Below, one piece after another: positions 23,708 through 30,126 of a stretch of DNA of 30,126 nt. The translations under genes were made by a program, and so were the position numbers. The DNA is from Nitrospiraceae bacterium. GTDB lineage: Bacteria > Nitrospirota > Nitrospiria > Nitrospirales > UBA8639. Below the pieces are notes generated by a model. It saw nothing but the letters and a program-made list of their open reading frames with translations, was not told where the DNA came from and ran no database searches. Every line of letters starts with the position of its first letter. The first letter of the stretch is position 1. The stretch is taken from assembly GCA_020632595.1 (NCBI GenBank), contig JACKFF010000021.1, positions 1 through 30,126 of the forward strand, given 5' to 3'.

Positions 23708-25165
23708 ATGCACCGACATGACACATTCGACAGAGTAATCGGTTTCACGATTCTGGCGTTTGCGATCGGACCTGGCGGATTGGCGTTTGCCTTGGCTGAG
23801 GAACCAATCAGCCCCACGGCACCTTCCGACGAATCCATCATTGAGCGCGGGATAATCCGTGACCACCGGACAAAGCCGGGGTCTTTTACGCCTTCACAAA
23901 AGGCTCTCCCCCCGGTGGCACCCCAGACTCCGAAAGGAACGACACTCATTCCGCAGGCGGCTCCTGCTACGGGAACCGGAGGCCCCTTGCCTGTAGTTGG
24001 CGGCACAAATGAGCCCGACTACAAATACCCCTGGGTCGTACGGATGAACGGTTGCGGCGGTGTGGTGGTCGATCCGCAATGGGTTCTGACCGCTGCCCAT
24101 TGCGTGACGCCCAATATCGGATTTGGCAAACTCACCTATACCCGGACCGATTCGAAGGGCAACGTGCAAACAGAAACCCGTGACCGGGCACAAAATGTGG
24201 GCCCTGCCAACAATCGCGGTGTGTTCATCCACCCCAACTATGCCCCCAATCAGGATCAGGCCAATGATATTGCGTTGATTAAGCTGGCCCAACCCTTTTC
24301 GGTCAACTTCGTTCTCCAAACGGTCGGGTTGCCAAAATTTCCGCGTACCTCGGGCCGGGTGGGAACTGTGGCATCGTACCGCAGGCACGATGGAACGCCG
24401 CTGCCTCAAGGGCAGGTGGCCATCTTTCGTGGTCCTATTTCTGCGATTGAATCCCCCAAAAAGATTTTTGTGCCTGCCAATACCGCTGGTGCTTCCCTCT
24501 GTCCCGGCGACAGTGGATCCGGGTTCGTGGCGGTCGAGAACGGCCGCGCCATTGTGCGGGGTATCGCCTCGCAAGGCAGTGTCTCGGACTGCATGACACC
24601 CTCGGGTGAAGCCGTGTTTACGGATGTGTTTGTTTTCAGAGATTGGATTCTGCAAACGATGGGCAAGAACGACGCCACCTTGTCCGGCAACACCCGGGTC
24701 CGGTGGGGCGGAACGGCCGCGCGCGGCAAGCTGGTCCTGGGTTGCAGCCACCCGAACACTCCGTATTTTGGCCCACTCAACGTGGTGGGTATCGAGGAAG
24801 GCGCCATGTGCGACGGGGGTCAGGCGCAGGGAATCATCTGCCAGCTCGATTCCAATCAGGCCAGCACGCGATTCGGGCCGCCTCAGATCGTCGGATTCAC
24901 CATGCGAACGACCATGGCAAACGGCTCCTCTCAGATGACTCAGCTCCCGTTTGTGAGTAATCTGGCTCAGTTTTCCGGCCCAATGCCCTCAGGCGCATCG
25001 CGTGAGTTCACGTGCCAGATCGGAACACCTCTTACAGCATCGACAGGAGTTCTGAGCAGTGCAAACACGGTCATCATGAGTCGCGGCCTCGAAGGCGAGT
25101 CAGAGGAAGAGCAGACTATCGTTCAGCCGAGCCCCTTTGACCCGACAGAGGAGACTAAGCCGTAA
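23708..25165 (+). CDS. Secreted chymotrypsin-fold serine protease with RG motifs at both ends
   Basis: A 485-residue exported S1-family protease. The catalytic residues are H131 (TAAHC), D187 (NDIAL) and S269 (GDSGSG), and the zymogen-type junction is VVGGTNE (about residue 98). The primary-specificity position, six residues before the catalytic Ser, is Ser (S263), not Asp, so classical trypsin-like cleavage after Arg/Lys is not supported. The N-terminal pro-region contains SIIERGII (RG variant, 23837). After the protease domain come about 160 residues of beta-rich, Cys-containing sequence, then VIMSRGLEGESEEE (from 25070) and an acidic tail. AGGAGGA (23697-23703) is 4 bases before ATG. It lies within the cysteine-rich gene run, so its substrate or client may be those proteins. 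A remnant copy lies at about 26520-26660. Confidence 0.9.
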   Translation: MHRHDTFDRVIGFTILAFAIGPGGLAFALAEEPISPTAPSDESIIERGIIRDHRTKPGSFTPSQKALPPVAPQTPKGTTLIPQAAPATGTGGPLPVVGGTNEPDYKYPWVVRMNGCGGVVVDPQWVLTAAHCVTPNIGFGKLTYTRTDSKGNVQTETRDRAQNVGPANNRGVFIHPNYAPNQDQANDIALIKLAQPFSVNFVLQTVGLPKFPRTSGRVGTVASYRRHDGTPLPQGQVAIFRGPISAIESPKKIFVPANTAGASLCPGDSGSGFVAVENGRAIVRGIASQGSVSDCMTPSGEAVFTDVFVFRDWILQTMGKNDATLSGNTRVRWGGTAARGKLVLGCSHPNTPYFGPLNVVGIEEGAMCDGGQAQGIICQLDSNQASTRFGPPQIVGFTMRTTMANGSSQMTQLPFVSNLAQFSGPMPSGASREFTCQIGTPLTASTGVLSSANTVIMSRGLEGESEEEQTIVQPSPFDPTEETKP

Positions 25166-25211
25166 TCGATGGATCAACGCAAAAGACGTTCTTATTGAGC
25201 AAGGAGGATTA

Positions 25212-25643
25212 ATGAATATGATGCAGACAAATCTTATTCGATTGATCGCCGTACTCGGCTTACTCGCACTCTCTGCGCCGGCAGAGGCGCTTATCATCAG
25301 AGATCAGTGCAACCAAACGTCAGGAGACGGACAGGGGCACAGCTGCCCTCCTGGTGATTATTTATTGATACGTCCGAAATACTCAGATGGTACCTGCGGT
25401 GACTGGATGTGCTGCCCCCCAAATGGCGACGGGTCGTACGACTGCACGAAGGGGACGAACCCAACAAACAGCGCGGTTAGCGACAGGCTCAAGAATCTGT
25501 TGGGCCCCCGTGCCACTGTGCTCGATCAAGGCACAAGACCCGGCGCGAAGAATCCATCAATTTTTCAAAAGCAGAAAGCTCCGATTATACGCCGGGGGAT
25601 CGAGGACGAACTGCCGGAATCTTCGGAGAAGGAAGGAAAATGA
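25212..25643 (+). CDS. Secreted six-cysteine (CC-type) protein with RG tail
   Basis: A 143-residue exported protein. ATG 25212 is chosen because AAGGAGG (25201-25207) is 4 bases upstream; a longer frame from 25137 would overlap the protease gene. Signal peptide to about residue 26 (SAPAEA). Six cysteines at 33, 45, 62, 67, 68 and 78 in the CC-type order shared with the proteins at 22680 and 25866; DWMCCPPNGDG closely matches DYMCCVEPPNGG. The C-terminus is PIIRRGIEDELPESSEKEGK, a shorter RG tail. Function unknown. Confidence 0.85.
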   Translation: MNMMQTNLIRLIAVLGLLALSAPAEALIIRDQCNQTSGDGQGHSCPPGDYLLIRPKYSDGTCGDWMCCPPNGDGSYDCTKGTNPTNSAVSDRLKNLLGPRATVLDQGTRPGAKNPSIFQKQKAPIIRRGIEDELPESSEKEGK

Positions 25644-25659
25644 CGTCATCCTTTGCGCG

Positions 25660-25790
25660 GAAATGGGAATGCATTGTGTCGGAATTTCCGGCACGCCCGG
25701 GTTCATCGTCTGCAACGACCTTGTCCCAAAGGCGTGTTCGATCTGAATGGGCTCAAGGAACTGATCGCGAGGGCAGCCATTAAACCATAA
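25660..25790 (+). pseudogene. C-terminal remnant of a DsbA-like gene
   Basis: GISGTPGFIVCNDLVP, and after a one-base frameshift near 25735 FDLNGLKELIARA, correspond in order to NGTPGFIIGTELIPGALDLKDLKSLVRQ of the intact DsbA-family protein at 20172. Only the cis-Pro region and the C-terminal helix survive; the active-site half is absent. It sits between two CC-type cysteine protein genes. Confidence 0.75.
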
Positions 25791-25865
25791 CCAGAGATGA
25801 AGCCATTCATGATGGGTACAGAGCCAGCAAGAGCACTACACAATTACCTTACACAGGAGGTTAAT

Positions 25866-26303
25866 ATGCGACACACACACACAATGGCGGTTGTTACACT
25901 TGGCATCGCGATCTGGGTATTGGGCCTGCCGCTCAACGCCCAGGCGAAACCCAAATCCAAAGTTTTCGGGTGCACGACTGAGGATCTCAATACTAACTTC
26001 GGATCATCCTGCGTACGCCAGGCAGAGCAGGATATTATGCAGGGGCATTCATATATACACGTCCTGGTGTGCGAAGGTGGCCAGATGAAATGCTGCACAA
26101 TAAGCTCGACGAATCAAATTCAAACTTGCCGAAGACCAGCCGGGTCTGCGGCCCTGTCAGGTGGGCTCAAAAGCCTGAACCAAGCACAGGTGTTCAGGCG
26201 CGGAATCGAGGGCGAAGATGAAGTCGGCGAGGAGACGCCGATTCCATCATGGTTAACGGAGTCCTGGCTGAAAGAGCATGAAGGTGAGGAGCCGACCAAG
26301 TAA
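25866..26303 (+). CDS. Secreted six-cysteine (CC-type) protein with RG tail
   Basis: A 145-residue exported protein. ATG 25866 is chosen because AGGAGG (25855-25860) is 5 bases upstream; starts further up would lie in the dsbA remnant. Signal peptide ends near NAQA. Cysteines at 36, 49, 69, 76, 77 and 88 follow the CC-type order (VCEGGQMKCC). The tail QVFRRGIEGEDEVGEETP (from 26190) is longer than in its relatives and adds IPSWLTESWLKEHEGEE, which may form a short amphipathic helix. Function unknown. Confidence 0.85.
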   Translation: MRHTHTMAVVTLGIAIWVLGLPLNAQAKPKSKVFGCTTEDLNTNFGSSCVRQAEQDIMQGHSYIHVLVCEGGQMKCCTISSTNQIQTCRRPAGSAALSGGLKSLNQAQVFRRGIEGEDEVGEETPIPSWLTESWLKEHEGEEPTK

Positions 26304-26904
26304 GCAGGCGGCGGGACCCAATAACAGAAGCTCACTGGGCTTTATTACGAGCACGGAACTTGTGCCATGGGCCTCGAATGTGAACGGGTAAAGCGACTTG
26401 ATCGCCCAGACTCATAAAAGAAATTAAGAGGGGCGGTTCGCGAAGTCGCTCGACAACCTATAGGAGGGATGGATAAAACGCGCCGCGGCATATCAAGGAA
26501 ACCGTACCCTCTACAGGCATACATTGCACTCAACCAGAGAGGCTGGAATCAGCCTGGCGTCGCGGTTTACCATCGGGCCCTATCTTCAGACCGTCGGGTT
26601 ACCAAGATTATCGCGCAACCCAGGTCTCCTGGGGCGTGTCGCATCAACAATCAGTCACACCAGTATGATACGAACGGGAAGACAAAAATGGCTCCCGCAT
26701 CCAAGTAGAAAAGAGGAGGGTACGGGAAAGTCGGCCAGAGACGAAAAACATACCATTTCATGCGCATAGTATAGGTTATGAGCCTTTTTGACTGGATTCT
26801 GGGAGAAGGCCTCGGCTTCCCAGAGACTTCGCCGGAAGAACCACAGGACTCTCCTTCAACTGTCTAGGGGAACCTAATCCCGTCGGAGAACGAAGGTGAA
26901 TTAA
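26304..26904. other. Degraded region with no intact gene
   Basis: About 600 bases with no intact gene. The only recognisable content is the serine-protease remnant at about 26520-26660. Short frames here have no ribosome-binding sites or signal peptides. Confidence 0.55.
26520..26660 (+). pseudogene. Internal remnant of the serine protease gene
   Basis: The frame through 26545-26640 reads ISLASRFTIGPYLQTVGLPR and continues LSRNPGLLGRVAS. This aligns with IKLAQPFSVNFVLQTVGLPK and FPRTSGRVGTVAS of the intact protease at 23708 (just after its catalytic Asp). Upstream, IALNQ in another frame matches DIALIK, so a frameshift lies near 26535. No catalytic Ser region follows. Confidence 0.7.
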
Positions 26905-27153
26905 TTGAACGCGAGATCCGGATTCGCGATCATGCTTATCTGTATGTTGCTGAGTCCCATCCTCTCCGCTCAGACCTCGGAGTCTGATAACACCACGACC
27001 ATCCCGCTCGACCAAACCGTGCATTGCCCCCTTACGGAAGGGGGTGACATAGTCGCAAACTCCGAGGCGTATTCCCTTGAGGCGGCGCAGGTATGGCTGA
27101 GGCTCATTCCCGAAACCGAATACCGGGATGAATTGTTGAAGGATTTTCTTTGA
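26905..27153 (+). pseudogene. Truncated RG-domain protein
   Basis: An 82-residue product from a TTG start: signal peptide-like N-terminus (FAIMLICMLLSPILSAQ), then TTTIPLDQTVHCPLTEGGD and YSLEAAQVWLRLIPETEYRDELL. It matches the first half of the family domain of the protein at 29050 (TTTITLDQAVHFLGTDGSD... LRLIPGTERRDALL) and then stops. The second half of the domain and the RG motif are missing. It could still make a short secreted peptide, but a truncated copy is more likely. Confidence 0.7.
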
Positions 27154-27274
27154 CCTTCACCAGCTCCCTCAGTAAAATTTTTTGAAGTTGCAACACAATC
27201 TCACGAAAGGCTTGCGTAGAATCAGGCTCACGCTCAATTATCTGTGGCATTCATCTGACGGAGATATACGTTCA

Positions 27275-28570
27275 ATGTTTTTCACGCAAACCGACAATAC
27301 ATTTTCTCGGTACACGACTTTCTGCCTTGCCATGATCTTTGGCAATCTGCTGAGCGGCTGCCTTCAATTCAATCCCTCTCGCACCTACGATGCCGATATC
27401 GTGAACTATCAAGCGTCCTCAGGAATAGTGGCAACTCCCCTGAACGGGCACACCCGCACCATAGAGGCCAATCAACCCTGGCAAGCCTCTGGAGTCACCG
27501 TGACCCCGGGTGACACAGTGAAAATTCTGGCTATGGGCAAGTGGAGCCAAGCTCCGGCCTTGAATATTTGGAGCGGCCCGGAAGGGTTGGATGGCACAGG
27601 AAAGGAAGTCCCGTGGATCAACGCCAACGCTCTCATGGGAAAAATCGGTGAACAGGGAAAACCCTTTGAAATTGGAACAGAAACTGAACTCCGCGCCACA
27701 GGAGAAGGAGAAATCTATTTGGCCATCAATGACCCCTTCCCCTGGATCGAGGACAATGCCGGTTCCATGCAAGTCACTGTGTATATCCAGAAAGATTCTC
27801 TCCCTCTGGCCAATCTCCAACCCACAGCACGGACGTCACTCTCCTCTCAAGCAAAGCCCGCCCTCGCCTCCCCAGCAGAAGCAGGGAAACGTACCGCTCT
27901 GGTCATAGGTAATAGCGAATACCAGATTGGCAGACTTCGGAATCCAGCCAATGATGCTCAGGATATGGCCGAAGCCCTGATTAAACTCAGATTTGATGTG
28001 ACCCTCGAATTGAATGCTGACCTGGAAAAAATGGAACATGCCATCAGTGAATTTGGCAGACACCTCTACCAGGGCGGAGTCGGACTGTTTTATTATGCTG
28101 GCCATGGCGTGCAGGTCGGCGGAGAAAACTATCTCATTCCCGTCAATGCCGCCATTGAAAGCGAAAGCGATGTCCGCTACAAGGCCGTGAATATCGGCCA
28201 GGTGCTCGGCAAAATGGGGGAAGCCCGAAATGGATTCAATATTGTTATCCTGGATGCCTGTCGAGACAACCCCTTTGCGAAGGAATTCCGTTCATCCAGT
28301 CGCGGGCTTGCAGTCGTCAATAGCTCATTCGTGAAGGGAACGTTGATAGCCTATGCCACAAGCCCGGGAAAGGTCGCCAGTGACGGAGAAGACCGGAACG
28401 GCCTCTATACTCAACATTTACTTCAACACATTTCCTCTCCAGGACTGCCGGTGGAACAAGTGTTTAAACTGGTCCTGCAAGGTGTTGAGCACGACACCAA
28501 TGGCAAACAATCACCCTGGACCTCTTCTTCCTTTTCCGGGAATTTTTCCTTCCAGCCCACAATACAATAA
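27275..28570 (+). CDS. Lipoprotein with lectin-like domain and caspase-like (C14) domain
   Basis: A 431-residue predicted lipoprotein. ATG 27275 gives a hydrophobic segment and lipobox LSGC (FCLAMIFGNLLSGC); the longer frame from 27182 has no such start. The first domain (about residues 45-170; IEANQPWQASGVTVTPGDTV, GKWS, GEGEIYLAINDP) resembles the PA-IL/LecA-like galactose-binding beta-sandwich. A Pro/Ala/Ser linker follows, then a caspase-like peptidase C14 domain (RTALVIGNSEY at about 207). Its catalytic dyad is visible as H277 (YYAGHG) and C329 (LDACRDNP). Such metacaspase-like proteins usually cleave after basic residues, which makes it a candidate to act on the Arg-Gly motifs of the neighbouring exported proteins; that link is inference. 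Confidence 0.88.
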   Translation: MFFTQTDNTFSRYTTFCLAMIFGNLLSGCLQFNPSRTYDADIVNYQASSGIVATPLNGHTRTIEANQPWQASGVTVTPGDTVKILAMGKWSQAPALNIWSGPEGLDGTGKEVPWINANALMGKIGEQGKPFEIGTETELRATGEGEIYLAINDPFPWIEDNAGSMQVTVYIQKDSLPLANLQPTARTSLSSQAKPALASPAEAGKRTALVIGNSEYQIGRLRNPANDAQDMAEALIKLRFDVTLELNADLEKMEHAISEFGRHLYQGGVGLFYYAGHGVQVGGENYLIPVNAAIESESDVRYKAVNIGQVLGKMGEARNGFNIVILDACRDNPFAKEFRSSSRGLAVVNSSFVKGTLIAYATSPGKVASDGEDRNGLYTQHLLQHISSPGLPVEQVFKLVLQGVEHDTNGKQSPWTSSSFSGNFSFQPTIQ

Positions 28571-29049
28571 GAACACACGCAGATCCATTTAGCTCTCCCT
28601 CCCCCTCATCTGGTGAAAGCTTCGGGTTGTGTAAAAAAGTGGGTCCATTCCCAAATCTTCAGGGAATTTTGAATGTCCTCTCTAAGAATCTTTTACTTCA
28701 TGTAGCTGCCACCAAATTCAAGGAGACAAGAGAAGCGTTAGAGGTTTCCAATGGCGGCATGATCCAATTGACTGTTGCCGTGAATGGCCGGCAAGCATTT
28801 TCAAACAGCCTTGCTTTCTTACGAAAGTCAGGCCGAAGGAGTTGAGTTCATCCACGATTCGCCTACAAAACCTTGATTCTTCTTGACATTCCTGACCTAA
28901 TCTATTGGTATAGGTCATCCCTGAGAAAATTTTTTATTTCACAAATTACAAAATCCGGTGAACCGAATTCCATTTGGGTTCGACTCAGCAGGTAAAGACT
29001 GATTATTCAATTTTCAATTCACCCTCTAGTTCAAAAGGGGAAAAAAGGT
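28571..29049. other. Intergenic region before the last gene
   Basis: About 480 bases without a convincing gene. The frame at 28627-28845 has no ribosome-binding site or family match. A -35-like element is at 28883-28888. Confidence 0.5.
28883..28914 (+). promoter_or_regulatory. Candidate promoter, perfect -35 TTGACA
   Basis: TTGACA at 28883-28888. At 17 bases the -10 would be TGGTAT (3 of 6); TATAGG (28909-28914) fits better but at 20 bases. It is about 135 bases before ATG 29050. Confidence 0.35.
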
Positions 29050-30126
29050 ATGAACATGTCCTTTGCCAAACGAGTTCTCTGTGCGATGTTCGTAAGTATT
29101 TTTCTTCAATCCGGTCTCCCCGCTCAAGCCTTGATACCCGATGAAACCACGACTATCACGCTGGACCAAGCCGTCCATTTTTTAGGCACGGATGGCAGTG
29201 ATGTAGTCGCGGACCCCGGTGAATATTCTGTGGAACCCGCAGAAGAGTGGCTTAGACTCATTCCCGGAACCGAACGCCGGGATGCCTTGTTGATTGAAGC
29301 GCAACAAGGCACCCATGAGGTGAAAGTTGAAATCCCTATTGTGATTTCCACCCCTGGCAGTGAACCGGGCGAATTAGATGTCCACGTGGTGCAACTCCTC
29401 AATCCTGACGGCACGAGTATGGTGGCCACCGGGACTTATAGTGGCATTCAATCGCGTGGGCTGTTTAACGCCGCAAAGAAAACCGCGGACAGAGCCAAAG
29501 CCGCAGCAGAAGCAGCTCGACGAGTGGCCGCCCGGAAGGCCGCCGCCGCCAGAACCGCAGCCTTACGAGCCAAACAGGCCGCCGAACAAGCCGCCGAGGC
29601 TGCGGCTGCTAAGGCCCAAGAGCTGGCCAGGCAGACCGCCCAGTTCGCAAAAGTTCAGGCCTGTAAAATCCAGGTCAGTGCCATTAGAGGCGGTCTCAAA
29701 GCTGGACAGGCAGCAGAAAGCCTGATGAAGCAAGTGGCAGCCATTCTCCCGGTTGCCAGGCAACGGCAAGGTTCTCTGCAAAATAGACTCAATCAAGACC
29801 AAGCCTATCGTGAACAAATCGTAAACACCATGGTGTCTGGAATCAATGCCAACAAATACGTCATTCCGGAAATGAACCGCATACAAGCCAATTTGAATCA
29901 TCCTGCCAACCGATCAAAATTTATGGACATACTGTTTAGTCCCACCATGATTTGCGAGAATTCTATTGCAGATTTCGATAACGCATTAATTCAAGCGGGA
30001 CTGGCACCAAGTTTTGCCACCGTGAGAACCCGTGGCGCAACCGATAATCATTTTTACATGGGCTTCCAGGTGACATTGGATGCCGCTTATGTAGGCGGTG
30101 CCCAGATCGGCTTCTTAGGGGTGACT
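29050..30126 (+). CDS. Exported RG-domain protein with Ala-rich helix, 3'-truncated by window edge
   Basis: The frame from ATG 29050 is open to the end of the window (359 codons seen). Signal peptide to about PAQA. The family domain follows (TLDQAVHFLGTDG, PGEYSVEP, VHVVQLLNPDGTSMVATG), closing with GTYSGIQSRG (residues 128-137). A long Ala/Lys/Arg/Gln-rich coiled-coil-like helix (about 140-200) comes next, then a Cys-containing helical section (MICEN), a second variant RTRG (about 325-328) and the start of a Gly-rich beta region (GFQVTLDAAYVGGAQIGF). The domain order matches the protein at 9472, except that this one has a single family domain. Not recognised as any named family. Confidence 0.85.
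   Translation, partial: MNMSFAKRVLCAMFVSIFLQSGLPAQALIPDETTTITLDQAVHFLGTDGSDVVADPGEYSVEPAEEWLRLIPGTERRDALLIEAQQGTHEVKVEIPIVISTPGSEPGELDVHVVQLLNPDGTSMVATGTYSGIQSRGLFNAAKKTADRAKAAAEAARRVAARKAAAARTAALRAKQAAEQAAEAAAAKAQELARQTAQFAKVQACKIQVSAIRGGLKAGQAAESLMKQVAAILPVARQRQGSLQNRLNQDQAYREQIVNTMVSGINANKYVIPEMNRIQANLNHPANRSKFMDILFSPTMICENSIADFDNALIQAGLAPSFATVRTRGATDNHFYMGFQVTLDAAYVGGAQIGFLGVT

Noticed and set aside
21067..26303. RiPP (modified peptide) cluster.
   Set aside because: No radical SAM, YcaO, lanthipeptide synthetase or RiPP exporter; the products have ordinary Sec signal peptides.
21067..26303. PEP-CTERM or similar sortase tag for the RG tails.
   Set aside because: Those tags need a terminal transmembrane helix and basic end; these tails are acidic and hydrophilic, and no exosortase is present.
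1..30126. CRISPR array, tRNA or rRNA genes.
   Set aside because: No regularly spaced repeats with unique spacers and no recognisable tRNA or rRNA sequence were seen on reading.

Overview
The window looks like a chromosomal piece of a Gram-negative bacterium of the Nitrospira type (phylum Nitrospirota). This is an inference from three things: moderate GC content, OpgG/OpgH and apolipoprotein N-acyltransferase genes (which imply an outer membrane and periplasm), and a dispersed palindromic element at 4349-4493 of a kind I associate with Nitrospira genomes. All convincing genes are on the + strand, and most of the products carry signal peptides or lipoboxes.

Layout. (1) 1-4214: three tandem DUF4384 paralogues, the first cut by the window edge. 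At least two are lipoproteins, and each has a low-complexity Pro/Tyr/Gln/Gly-rich linker. (2) 4349-9136: a palindromic repeat, then a tightly coupled operon opgG - small unknown gene - opgH for periplasmic glucans. (3) 9472-11283: a large secreted protein, the first member of a family defined here. (4) 11360-14662: an accessory island with a ParE-type toxin-antitoxin pair between two diverged direct repeats, a remnant of a second toxin copy, a SEC-C motif protein, and a Phd/YefM-type antitoxin next to a frameshifted YoeB-like toxin. (5) 15268-17968: a secreted proline-rich-tail protein overlapping lnt. (6) 18336-26303: a run of secreted proteins including two family-domain proteins, a DsbA-like thiol oxidoreductase, six cysteine-rich secreted proteins and a chymotrypsin-fold serine protease. 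(7) 25660-27153: degraded pieces of a dsbA, the protease and a family-domain protein, suggesting duplication followed by decay. (8) 27275-28570: a lipoprotein with a lectin-like domain and a caspase-like domain. (9) 29050 to the end: another family-domain protein, cut by the window edge.

The most interesting signal is a short motif, roughly I-x-x-R-G-(I/L) and often R-R-G-I-E-G-E, in 12 different exported proteins of this window. In most small cysteine-rich proteins and in the serine protease it begins an acidic Pro/Glu-rich C-terminal tail. In the larger proteins it closes a shared domain of about 100 residues (ending G-T-Y-S-G-I-x-x-R-G). The genes look like one envelope or secretion programme: DsbA would make the disulfides, the protease would act on some partner, and the RG motif would be a sorting, processing or anchoring signal. 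That function is inference; the motif and its recurrence are directly visible.
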